Positions 24,034 through 31,338 of a stretch of DNA of 64,000 bases are shown here, in pieces. Origin of the DNA: Leucobacter chromiiresistens (GTDB taxonomy: Bacteria > Actinomycetota > Actinomycetes > Actinomycetales > Microbacteriaceae); NCBI RefSeq assembly GCF_001477055.1, contig NZ_LDRK01000026.1:1-64000 (forward strand). The letters are read 5' to 3'. The position numbers and the translations under genes are program-made. The notes beneath the pieces were generated by a model, which saw only the letters and a program-made list of their open reading frames with translations, ran no database searches and was not told where the DNA came from. Position 1 is the first letter of the stretch, and every line of letters starts with the position of its first letter.

Positions 24034-24535
24034 CAGGGTGCTCTCTCATCTCGAACTGGCTCACACACCCCTCTCGTGAGCGTATCGCAGCTCGTCGCTC
24101 GGCTCGTAGTAGGAGGTAACACGCTCGACCCCGACGCCGCGGCGTGCCGCGGCGCGTCGTGCGGCAGGCGCGACTGGATCGTTCAGCGGTGGAGCGGGCG
24201 GGGAGATGCTGAGCGGCTTCCGGTCGGGCCAGCCTGCCCGCTGCGCGGGCATTCTGGCCGCGGGCGCAGAGCGCCCTTTTGGATGGCTGGGTGACGGTGG
24301 ATCGGCCTAACGTGTTCCCGAAGTTGTGGTGAAGCCGGCAGCTCGAAGCCGTTGCTGGTATGCCTTGCGCATAGTTCGAAACCGGGAGAGCAGGAACGAG
24401 GCATCATCGTGATATACACCCGGAACAGCGCGCCTCACCGCGTCTAGGTGCGAGGAGGCACCACGAGTGCCGACCTCATCAACTCATCGAACCGTCACTT
24501 ACGCCCCGTCGGGGGCGACTCTCCATCGAGGAAGC
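24034..24535. other. Gene-poor 500-bp stretch in the island
   Basis: No confident gene. A minus-strand frame at 24061-24252 ends in a plausible coding tail (TSYYEPSDELRYAHERGV) after a Pro/Arg-rich start, so it may be the end of a decayed gene. A GC-rich inverted repeat (GACGCCGCGGCGTGCCGCGGCG) starts near 24132. The last 60 bp carry the promoter and ribosome site of the nuclease gene. Confidence 0.3.
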
Positions 24536-25087
24536 ATGAACAAGCGCACTGCCCACCGCATCACCAAGCTCGCCGTCACGCTCGCAGCCGCGGCGATCGC
24601 CGCCATCATCGCCGCACAGAACATCGACATCGACCCCGCCGCCCCGAGTTCGGAGCGGCCCGGAGACTCGACGACGCAGCAGGTGACGGCCGTGGTCGAC
24701 GGAGACACGATCAAGGCCGTCGACGCCGCCGGCACCGTGAACCGAGTCCGGGTCATCGGGATCGACACCCCCGAGATCGGGCGAGGCAAGACCCCAGACG
24801 AGTGCTGGGCACAAGAAGCCCGCACCGCACTCGTCGACCTCCTCGACGGGAAGGACGTCGAGCTCGTCAGCGACCCGTCCCAGGGTGACGTGGACCGGTA
24901 CGGGCGGCTGCTCCGCCACCTGTACACCGACACCGGGAACGTGGCCGAGCAGCTCCTGCAGCAAGGCGCCGGCTACGAATACACCTACTCCAAGCCGTAC
25001 ACAGGGCAGGCAGAATTCCGCGACGCGGAAAGCGCCGCGCGCGCTGCCGGCGCCGGGCTGTGGGGAGCCTGCGACCCCGCGAACTGA
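24536..25087 (+). CDS. Thermonuclease (SNase)-like secreted or membrane-tethered nuclease
   Basis: A 183-residue protein. An N-terminal basic-hydrophobic segment (MNKRTAHRITKLAVTLAAAA then IAAIIAA) acts as a signal or anchor. A staphylococcal-nuclease domain follows from about residue 48: VVDGDTIKAV, VRVIGIDTPEIG (metal-binding Asp and catalytic Arg), and DRYGRLLRHLY with the second catalytic Arg. It ends with AGAGLWGACDPAN. It would cleave DNA and RNA with Ca2+ outside the cytoplasm. The ATG at 24536 is supported by GAGGAAGC upstream. The high-GC codon use resembles the core genome more than neighbouring island genes do. Confidence 0.85.
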   Translation: MNKRTAHRITKLAVTLAAAAIAAIIAAQNIDIDPAAPSSERPGDSTTQQVTAVVDGDTIKAVDAAGTVNRVRVIGIDTPEIGRGKTPDECWAQEARTALVDLLDGKDVELVSDPSQGDVDRYGRLLRHLYTDTGNVAEQLLQQGAGYEYTYSKPYTGQAEFRDAESAARAAGAGLWGACDPAN

Positions 25088-25255
25088 GGCGTCGCGGCGC
25101 CCGCGGATATGGCATGTGAACGTTGCAAGCTGTGCTGAACCGCTCGAGGCGGACCTGGAACGGAAAGGTGCGCTGAGCCCTGTGTCTCTGCGGAGAGCCC
25201 CGAGATCCCGAAAGCGGATCACGAACGGGGGAGTACCACCACCGAGGAGACGCAG

Positions 25256-25942
25256 ATGCCCGCGAAACTGAATCCCTACGACACCGGAGGGCGTCTCGAG
25301 CCGAAACCATGGCCGGCCGACGCCGGCACCGACTCCGACGATTGCGGCAAGGTCAATTTCACCGACGAGTTCGGTGAGACGGTCTTCACCGGATGGATGC
25401 AGAAGACCGAGGCCGGCTACATCCTCCGCGTCGACGAGCACCAGGACGTCCAGCTCGCCTTCGAAACCAGCAGCCAACGCCTTGAGCGCGAAGCCGCGAT
25501 GATGCAGCTCGATCAGGCGCTGCGCACTATCACCGCACGGCATGACGAAGCCGTCTGGTGCTACGACGGCGACCCCGACGCGTTCACACCCGGCTATTTC
25601 GTCATCGAGAACAACGCCGGAGGGCACCGCTTCGCCATCACCGAGCAGTACATCGGCACCGACTCTTCAGACATCGACCGCGTTCCCAACTCGTGGGACG
25701 TCGACGTCGCCCGACGCTCGCAGAACGGCTCATGGGAATCCGAGGGGACCCGCAACTACGAGCCCGCGAAGATCGGAGAACGATACAAGCTGATCATCTC
25801 CCGTTCTAGAGTGCAGGCCAGCTGCGCTTTCCGGCGGAGATCCTCCGTGCCAGCATCGACGGCGCAAGAACAAGCTGCTGCCACCCTTCCACGCCTACTG
25901 CGGCATCGCCGATGCTGCGGGTCATGTCGTCGGCGCGGCTGA
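25256..25942 (+). CDS. Hypothetical protein, probably 3'-disrupted
   Basis: I recognise no family. The first ~184 residues are convincingly coding: acidic and soluble, with WMQKTEAGYILRVDEHQD, then GYFVIENNAGGHRFAITEQY and KIGERYKLIISRSR. GAGGAG lies 8 nt before the ATG at 25256. From about 25808 the frame becomes Arg/Cys/Ala-rich with poor codon use and stops 20 bp before the attR repeat. Other frames over the same bases read more like protein (QLRFPAEILRASIDG; LLPPFHAYCGIADAAGHVV), which suggests frameshifts or junction scars. It is the last island gene. Confidence 0.55.
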   Translation: MPAKLNPYDTGGRLEPKPWPADAGTDSDDCGKVNFTDEFGETVFTGWMQKTEAGYILRVDEHQDVQLAFETSSQRLEREAAMMQLDQALRTITARHDEAVWCYDGDPDAFTPGYFVIENNAGGHRFAITEQYIGTDSSDIDRVPNSWDVDVARRSQNGSWESEGTRNYEPAKIGERYKLIISRSRVQASCAFRRRSSVPASTAQEQAAATLPRLLRHRRCCGSCRRRG

Positions 25943-25961
25943 CGACGACCGTCGCCCGGTT

Positions 25962-26053
25962 CACCTCGAGGAAGCGCAACAGGCTCCCACCGCAGGTGCA
26001 GTGGGAGCCGATGCAGTAGGGCGTGCGGGACTTGAACCCGCGACCGATGGATT
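25962..26053. repeat. attR: tRNA 3' half plus terminator, right junction
   Basis: Right copy of the junction repeat. Its last 39 bp (26015-26053) are identical to 13117-13155, and the preceding ~53 bp, holding the terminator, match with four changes and one indel. The island therefore supplied not only the tRNA 3' half but also a substitute terminator. Confidence 0.88.
25982..26009 (-). terminator. Terminator of the tRNA(CAT) gene, island-supplied copy
   Basis: GGCTCCCAC pairs with GTGGGAGCC, and CGC-AGGT-GCA lies inside with one C/A mismatch. It begins 8 nt beyond the tRNA 3' end on the minus strand. Confidence 0.65.
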
Positions 26054-26090
26054 ATGAGTCCAGTGCTCTAACCGACTGAGCTAACGCCCC
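26017..26090 (-). tRNA. tRNA-Met (anticodon CAT); tRNA-Ile2 not excluded
   Basis: A 74-nt cloverleaf. The acceptor GGGGCGT pairs with ACGCCCT (G1-U72 wobble), discriminator A73, no encoded CCA. D arm GCTCAGTCGGTTAGAGC, anticodon loop CTCATAA, T arm GCGGG-TTCAAGT-CCCGC. The anticodon stem is not three consecutive G-C pairs, so it is not initiator tRNA. A lysidine-modified Ile2 tRNA would also have CAT, but the acceptor pattern looks more like actinobacterial elongator Met. It is the integration site of the island. Confidence 0.88.
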
Positions 26091-26108
26091 TGGCGCAACC
26101 GTCTCATC

Positions 26109-27032
26109 TTAGCGACGGGGTGCATCGATTTCGAGCTCGCCGGTCTCGGCTGCCTCGGCGTTGCTCTCGTCAGCAGCGGGGTTGCCGTCCGCAGCCGCTC
26201 GGGCGTCGCCATCGGCAGCCGCCCGGGTGTTCCGAGCAGGTACCGCGCGTCCGTCGGCCTCCGCGAATGCCTGCTCGATGGCGACGCCCGGATCGTATCC
26301 GGCGCCGATCAGGGAGGCGGCGCGTTCGGTGTGCCGGCTGAAGTCGAGCATGTCGGTTCTGAGGCCGAGGTCACGGTCGACGTGCAGCGCCATGGAGTGC
26401 GCGGCGCTCCGCACGTCGCGGGCTTCGATGGCGCGCAGCACGGCACCGTGGTCGAGATGCATCGTCTCGAGCGTGGTTCCGAGGATCACTCGTCCCTGCG
26501 CCCGTGCGCGCTGCAGCACCGAGATCACGCCGAGATAGAGATCGAGCAGCAGCTTGCTGCCGCTCGCCTCGACGACGAGCAGGTGGAACGAACCTGGCGT
26601 GGTGCTCTGCTCGCAGGTGATGACTTCGTCGCGGTCGGCCTGCTCGTCGCGCCGCACGGCGTCTCGCAGGGCGTCGAGCTGCGCCTCGCTGCGGTGCACC
26701 GCCGCGTGCTGCGCCGCCTCGTTCTCGAGCGATCGCCGGTACACGAGCACCTCTTCGAGGTCGTGGTCGGCGAGGAACTCGGTGAGGAGCGTGCTCACCG
26801 GCGTGCGGGAGCGCACGAATGTGCCGACGCCGGGCACGGTCTCGAGCATGCCGAACGCCGCCAGCGAGCGCACCGCTTCGCGCACCGTCGACTTGCCGAC
26901 GCCGATGAGCTCCATGAGTTCGGGCTCTTTCGGGATCAGATCGCCGACCGCCCAGGCGCTCGAAGAGATCTTCTCGCGCAGGTACTCGAGCGTGTCGCGC
27001 GCCTTCTGCGAACCCCGCAGGGGAGTGGACAT
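26109..27032 (-). CDS. GntR-family regulator, FCD (FadR) subfamily
   Basis: A 307-residue regulator. The N-terminal winged helix (about 8-75) contains LREKISSSAWAVGDLIPKEP, then ELIGVGKSTVREAVRSLAAF. The FCD ligand domain follows, with its metal-site residues (SFHLLVVEASGSKLL and a later H in SMALHVDRD). The last ~50 residues are a low-complexity Ala/Asp/Glu tail. The start at 27032 has TGAGG upstream; the much longer open frame upstream is the shadow of the coproheme decarboxylase. FCD regulators usually control use of organic acids or sugars, but no target operon is adjacent. It is divergent from the next gene and 18 nt upstream of the tRNA. Confidence 0.85.
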   Translation of the reverse strand: MSTPLRGSQKARDTLEYLREKISSSAWAVGDLIPKEPELMELIGVGKSTVREAVRSLAAFGMLETVPGVGTFVRSRTPVSTLLTEFLADHDLEEVLVYRRSLENEAAQHAAVHRSEAQLDALRDAVRRDEQADRDEVITCEQSTTPGSFHLLVVEASGSKLLLDLYLGVISVLQRARAQGRVILGTTLETMHLDHGAVLRAIEARDVRSAAHSMALHVDRDLGLRTDMLDFSRHTERAASLIGAGYDPGVAIEQAFAEADGRAVPARNTRAAADGDARAAADGNPAADESNAEAAETGELEIDAPRR

Positions 27033-27272
27033 AGCGAACCTCAGGGCCAGGGGAGTGGATGGTGCTCCCATGGTATCGGACAAGCTGTGATGGACCCGAG
27101 GCGGCGCGACCCGTTGGCTCGCAATGCCCTGCGATCCCTGTCGCCGCGGCACATCAGATGTACAGGCTGACCAGTGGTAGCGTGCAGGTGCACCCGCTTT
27201 CGGGCCCGGAGGAGGCCCGCAGCTGCGCGTCAGGATCGCGGTTCCGGGGTGCCACTGAGAAAGGGAAGCTGC

Positions 27273-27995
27273 ATGAACGAGGGAGAGCGGCCGCAGGTCG
27301 ACCATCGGCATGTCGCCGAGCAGATCAACGCTGCGACGAATTTCACGATGTACGCCGTGTTCGCGGAGCGCCGCGGAGCGGAGGGCGAGCGTGCGGGGAG
27401 TCCGCCGGGTGACGTCGCCGAGCTGCTCGCCGCACTCGAGCGCATCGAGGGCTTGCAGACGCGCGGATGGTACGACATCTCGGGCTTCCGCGCCGACGCG
27501 GACCTGCTGGTGTGGTGGTTCGCGCCCACCACCGACGCGCTGCAGCGCGCCTACCGCACCCTCTGGGAGTGGGGCGGCGGCCGGCTCGCTCCGGTCTGGT
27601 CGAACATCGGCGTGCACCGCGCGGCCGAGTTCAATCGCGGTCATGTTCCCGCCTTCCTCGCGGGCGATGCTCCGAAGGAGTTTCTCTGCGTGTACCCGTT
27701 CGTCCGCGGGCGCGACTGGTACCTCCTCCCCGACGCGGAGCGCGGGAAGCTGCTGCGCGAGCACGGCATGGCTGCGCGCGACTACGGCGACGTGCTCGCC
27801 AACACCGTCGCATCGTTCGCGCTCGGCGATTACGAATGGCTGCTCGCCTTCGAGGCCGATGATCTCGTGCGCATCGTCGACCTGATGCGCGAGCTGCGCG
27901 CCACCGAGGCCCGCCGCCACGTCATCGAGGAGACGCCGTTCTTCACGGGCCCCCGCCGCCCTGCGGAGGAGCTGCTGCTCCGCATCGCTCGATAA
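27273..27995 (+). CDS. chdC: Coproheme decarboxylase (HemQ/ChdC)
   Basis: A 240-residue member of the chlorite-dismutase-like family that converts coproheme III to heme b, the last step of the coproporphyrin-dependent pathway of actinobacteria. Recognised by FTMYAVFAER near the N-terminus, GWYDISGFRADADLLVWWFA, and the signature YPFVRGRDWYLLP, whose Tyr141 is the expected catalytic tyrosine. His164 in LREHGMAARDYG is a candidate heme ligand. GAAAGG upstream supports the ATG at 27273. It stands alone here, away from other heme genes, divergent from gntR and 119 bp before dps. Confidence 0.9.
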   Translation: MNEGERPQVDHRHVAEQINAATNFTMYAVFAERRGAEGERAGSPPGDVAELLAALERIEGLQTRGWYDISGFRADADLLVWWFAPTTDALQRAYRTLWEWGGGRLAPVWSNIGVHRAAEFNRGHVPAFLAGDAPKEFLCVYPFVRGRDWYLLPDAERGKLLREHGMAARDYGDVLANTVASFALGDYEWLLAFEADDLVRIVDLMRELRATEARRHVIEETPFFTGPRRPAEELLLRIAR

Positions 27996-28028
27996 TATTC
28001 CTGCGCGTCATCTGGGAATTCTCGCGAT

Positions 28029-28047
28029 TTATGCGAGCCTTGCCTTC
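28029..28047 (+). promoter_or_regulatory. DtxR/IdeR-type iron box upstream of dps
   Basis: TTATGCGAGCCTTGCCTTC agrees with the DtxR/IdeR consensus TTAGGNNAGNCTNNCCTAA at 12 of its 15 specified positions, counted by eye. It ends 67 nt before the dps start. An iron-dependent regulator at this promoter fits an iron-storage gene. Confidence 0.5.
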
Positions 28048-28114
28048 CTTGCGCCTCGCTGAAATCGGCGTAGTGTGAAGGTACTCAGTCACACGAACGA
28101 AAGGGATCCACTCG

Positions 28115-28603
28115 ATGTCTACCAAGCAGATCACTGTTCCCGCAGCTCAGGGCGACCTGCACCGCCCGTCCGGTGTGGCGCAGTACCTGACCCCCGTCGT
28201 GCACGACCTCGTCGCCCTCGCGGTGAACGGCAAGCAGGCGCACTGGCACGTGCGCGGTGAGAACTTCATCGGCGTCCACGAGTACCTCGACACGGTCGTG
28301 TCGAACGCGCAGAACGCGGCCGACACGGTCGCCGAGCGCATCGTCGCTCTGGGCCTGCCGATCGACGCCCGGATCGGCACGGTTGCGGCCCGCACCACGA
28401 CTCCCGAGCTGAGCGACGGGTTCCAGCAGTCCAAGGTGACGGTGCGCGAGGTCGTCGCGCAGATCGACGCCACGCTCGCCACCGTGTACGCCGCGGTGAA
28501 GGGGCTCGACGACATCGACCTCGTCAGCCAGGACGTCGTCATCGCGATCGCCCAGGAGCTCGACAAGGACCGCTGGTTCCTGTCGTCGCACTTCGCGGAG
28601 TAA
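28115..28603 (+). CDS. dps: Dps-family DNA-protecting miniferritin
   Basis: A 162-residue four-helix ferritin-like protein. KQAHWHVRGENFIGVHEYLD carries the ferroxidase His/Asp ligands on one subunit, and NAADTVAERIVALG supplies the partner acidic residues. A C-terminal LVSQDVVIAIAQELDKDRWF helix follows. Dps forms 12-mers that oxidise and store iron using peroxide and may coat DNA. AAAGG lies 11 nt before the ATG. A DtxR-like box lies in the promoter and a strong terminator follows, so it is monocistronic. Confidence 0.92.
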   Translation: MSTKQITVPAAQGDLHRPSGVAQYLTPVVHDLVALAVNGKQAHWHVRGENFIGVHEYLDTVVSNAQNAADTVAERIVALGLPIDARIGTVAARTTTPELSDGFQQSKVTVREVVAQIDATLATVYAAVKGLDDIDLVSQDVVIAIAQELDKDRWFLSSHFAE

Positions 28604-28631
28604 TTCGCCATCACCGCTTCGTCGGTCGAAG

Positions 28632-28665
28632 AACGGGCGCGATCCTCTCGGGGATCGCGCCCGTT
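28632..28665 (+). terminator. Rho-independent terminator of dps
   Basis: A near-perfect stem, AACGGGCGCGATCC with GGATCGCGCCCGTT, and a short loop followed by TTTCTCGTT. It begins 29 nt after the dps stop. Confidence 0.8.
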
Positions 28666-28751
28666 TCTCGTTGCCGCGCCCGCATGGATCGAGCCCGAGG
28701 AGCCGGGTCCGTGACATCGCGACAGGCGGAACGGCTCGCGCGCACGAGACG

Positions 28752-29540
28752 TCAGCTCGCGCGCGCCACCGGTTCGTTCGCCGGCCCCGCACTGCGGTCG
28801 CCGCGGTGCGAATCCAAGTACTCCTCGACGAAGCGCGCGAGCACCATGTGCGAGGCGCGCACGTCCGCCGCCTCCGCCGTGGCGATGATCGAGTCGACCT
28901 GCGAGGGCTCGAAGTAACCGTGCCCGGCGTACGAGCGCACGCGAGCGGTGAATGCCGCGGTGTCGAGCTCGGGGTGGAATTGCGTCGCGTACACGTTCTC
29001 GCCGACGCGGAATGCCTGCACCGGGCAGGTGGGCGAGCTGGCGAGCACGGCGATGCTCGGCGGTGCATCGCTGATGGCCTCCTTGTGCCCGACGAAGGCG
29101 TCGAAGGAGGCGGGGAGCTCGCGCAGCAGCGGGTCGGCCGCGCCCTCATGAGTGAGGGTGATGCGCACCGCCTGAGACGGTTCGCCGTACGTGCGGTCGA
29201 CGCGGGCCCCCTGGTGCGACCCGATGGTGCCGACCCCGTAGCAGACGCCGAGGAACGGGAAGTCGCGACGCACGACCTCGTCGAGCAGGCTGCTGAGTTC
29301 GCGCTCGACGCGCCGCTCCACGGAGGACTTGCGCTCCGGCGGCTCGCTGACGGTGAACGGGCTCCCTGCGAGGATGATCCCCGAGTAGCGCGCGAAGGAG
29401 ATCTCTCCGATCGTTGCGCGGTCGGCACGAATCCACTCGAGCTCGTCGGGGAGGAGTCCGGTCAGTCTGCAGTACGCCGCGTGCTCGTGGGCGGCGACGT
29501 CGTCCTCACCCCGCGTGGTGATGAGCAGGAACGGCTTCAT
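28752..29540 (-). CDS. Class I glutamine amidotransferase-like protein
   Basis: A 262-residue single-domain GATase. The nucleophile is Cys100 in FLGVCYGVG, and the catalytic His/Glu pair lies in ATQFHPELDT. It is close to the stand-alone GMP-synthase-like amidotransferases of unknown acceptor found across actinobacteria. Without a synthetase domain it cannot be GuaA itself. The ATG at 29540 gives MKPFLLITTRGED, the typical family start. It lies downstream of fabF on the same strand, 85 nt away, but a functional link with fatty-acid synthesis is not evident. Confidence 0.85.
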   Translation of the reverse strand: MKPFLLITTRGEDDVAAHEHAAYCRLTGLLPDELEWIRADRATIGEISFARYSGIILAGSPFTVSEPPERKSSVERRVERELSSLLDEVVRRDFPFLGVCYGVGTIGSHQGARVDRTYGEPSQAVRITLTHEGAADPLLRELPASFDAFVGHKEAISDAPPSIAVLASSPTCPVQAFRVGENVYATQFHPELDTAAFTARVRSYAGHGYFEPSQVDSIIATAEAADVRASHMVLARFVEEYLDSHRGDRSAGPANEPVARAS

Positions 29541-29625
29541 CCTTCTACCGTACCCCGGCCACTGCGCCGGCGGGCCCGCCGCGTCATCTTCGGTCACGCG
29601 CGCAGGCCCCGGGGTGCAAGGCGGG

Positions 29626-30864
29626 CTACTCGTACGAGCGCACTGCCAGCACGGCGTTGTGGCCGCCGAACCCGAACGAGTTCGAGATGGCGAGCTGCGG
29701 GCCGTCGCCCAGCGACTGCTGCTCGCTCGACACCGTCAGCGGGATCTCGGGATCCTGCGACACGAGGTTGATGGTCGGCGGTGCGATGCGCTGCTGCACG
29801 GCGAGCACCGTGAAGATGGCTTCGAGTGCGCCGGTGCCGCCGAGCAGGTGACCGGTGGCGGCCTTGGTGGCCGAGACGGGGATCTCGGTCACGCGCTCGC
29901 CGAACACGTTGCGCAGGGCCGTGTACTCGGCGATGTCGCCCACGGGGGTGGACGTGGCGTGCGCGTTGATGTGCGTCACCTCATCGGCCGTAGCGCCCGC
30001 CTGGGCGAGCGCCAGCTCCACGGCGCGGCTCGCTCCCTTGCCCTCGGGGTCGTTCGCCGTGATGTGGTACGAATCGGCGGTGACGCCGCCGCCCGCGATC
30101 TCGGCGTAGATCTTCGCGCCGCGCGCGAGCGCATGCTCTTCGGTCTCGAGCACGAGCGCGCCCGCTCCCTCGCCCATGACGAATCCGTCGCGGTCGATGT
30201 TGTAGGGGCGGGAGGCCGTCTCGGGGGAGTCGTTGCGCTTCGACAGCGCCTGAGCGGAGTTGAACGAAGCGAGGGTGATGGGGTGGATCGCGGCTTCCGC
30301 GCCGCCCGCGATGATCACGTCGGCGAGCCCGAGCTGGAGGTGCTCGAAGGCGTTCGCGATCGACTCGGTGCTCGACGCGCACGCGGAGGCGACCGTGCGC
30401 GCGAAGGCGCGGGCTTCGAGGTGCATCGATACGGCCGCTGCAGGCGCATTCGGCATGAGCATCGGCACGGTCAGGGGCATCACTCGACGCGGGCCCTTCT
30501 CGCGGAGGGTGTCCCACGCGTCGAGCAGGGTCCAGAGGCCGCCGATGCCGGTCGCCCAGTCGACGCCGAGTCGCTCGGGCGCGACCTCGGGGCTGCCCGC
30601 GTCGGCCCAGGCCTCGAGCGCGGCGACCAGCGCGAAGCGGCTCGAGGGGTCCAGACGCTTCGCGACGGGGCGTTCGAGCACCTCGGCCGGGTCGACCTTG
30701 GCGGTGCCTGCGAAGCCGACCGCGAGGCCGTACTCCTCGACCCAGTCGTTCTCGAGGGTGCGAACACCGGATTCACCGGCGAGCAGGGCTCGCCAGCTCT
30801 CGGGGGCCGTGCCGCCGATGGGCGAGGAGGCTCCGATGCCGGTAACGACAATCTTCTTCGTCAT
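29626..30864 (-). CDS. fabF: Beta-ketoacyl-ACP synthase II
   Basis: A 412-residue thiolase-fold condensing enzyme that extends acyl-ACP with malonyl-ACP. The catalytic triad is visible: Cys in TVASACASSTES, His in HINAHATSTPVGD and His in ATKAATGHLLGGTGA. Full length, with the typical MTKKIVVTGIGASSPIG start. It is the last gene of the fabD-fabH-acpP-fabF operon, the standard actinobacterial order, 126 nt after acpP. It acts in the cytoplasmic type II fatty-acid synthase. Confidence 0.94.
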   Translation of the reverse strand: MTKKIVVTGIGASSPIGGTAPESWRALLAGESGVRTLENDWVEEYGLAVGFAGTAKVDPAEVLERPVAKRLDPSSRFALVAALEAWADAGSPEVAPERLGVDWATGIGGLWTLLDAWDTLREKGPRRVMPLTVPMLMPNAPAAAVSMHLEARAFARTVASACASSTESIANAFEHLQLGLADVIIAGGAEAAIHPITLASFNSAQALSKRNDSPETASRPYNIDRDGFVMGEGAGALVLETEEHALARGAKIYAEIAGGGVTADSYHITANDPEGKGASRAVELALAQAGATADEVTHINAHATSTPVGDIAEYTALRNVFGERVTEIPVSATKAATGHLLGGTGALEAIFTVLAVQQRIAPPTINLVSQDPEIPLTVSSEQQSLGDGPQLAISNSFGFGGHNAVLAVRSYE

Positions 30865-30990
30865 GTTGTTCGTGCTCCGCGTTCTCAGAAGGGCTGCAGT
30901 CGAGGGAATGTCGGGGGAGGGGGCAGCGAGCGCGGCGGGCCAGGGCGCAAGATCGCGCCCGTGGCCGCCGCGCGTCGCTCAGCCGTGTGC

Positions 30991-31239
30991 TTAGGCCTGA
31001 GCCTTCACGATGAAGTCGACGGCGTCGCCGACGGTCTTGAGGTTCTTGACTTCCTCGTCGGGGATCTTGACGTCGAACTTCTCCTCGGCGTTGACGACGA
31101 TGGTCATCATCGAGATCGAGTCGATGTCGAGGTCGTCCGTGAACGACTTGTCGAGGGCGACGACGTCCGCCGCGATGCCCGTCTCGTCGTTGACGAGCTC
31201 GGCAAGACCTGCGAGGACCTCTTCGTTGCTGTATGCCAT
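30991..31239 (-). CDS. acpP: Acyl carrier protein
   Basis: An 82-residue acidic ACP. The phosphopantetheine site is Ser41 in LDIDSISMMTIV. The last residues (FIVKAQA) are usual for actinobacterial AcpP. It carries growing acyl chains between the condensing and reducing enzymes. It lies between fabH (99 nt upstream) and fabF. A GGAGAA ribosome site precedes the ATG at 31239. Confidence 0.95.
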   Translation of the reverse strand: MAYSNEEVLAGLAELVNDETGIAADVVALDKSFTDDLDIDSISMMTIVVNAEEKFDVKIPDEEVKNLKTVGDAVDFIVKAQA

Positions 31240-31338
31240 GGTGTGTTTCTCCTTGATCGGGGTTTCGGTCGGTGAAAAGTGTATGGTGCGCGCTGGCGAG
31301 CGCCGGGCCGACGCGCGAGTGTCGCGCGTCGAGAGCGG

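Larger units (their letters stand above)
13119..26016. mobile_element. 12.9-kb integrative genomic island in a tRNA(CAT) gene
   Basis: The island is bounded by an exact 39-bp repeat of the tRNA 3' half, at 13117-13155 and 26015-26053, and has a tyrosine recombinase just inside the left end. Between them lie accessory genes of lower GC and less biased codons than the flanks: umuDC, TetR/nitroreductase/quinone reductase, MarR/MFS, DUF6226, DUF7882, a nuclease, an IS5 remnant and hypotheticals. No conjugation, replication or phage structural genes are seen, so it is either a passive island or mobilised in trans. The intact tRNA is restored at the right end. Confidence 0.82.

Noticed and set aside
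13156-26016. Prophage or conjugative element
   Set aside because: No capsid, portal, terminase, relaxase or type IV secretion gene is present. The integrase and cargo fit a simple genomic island.
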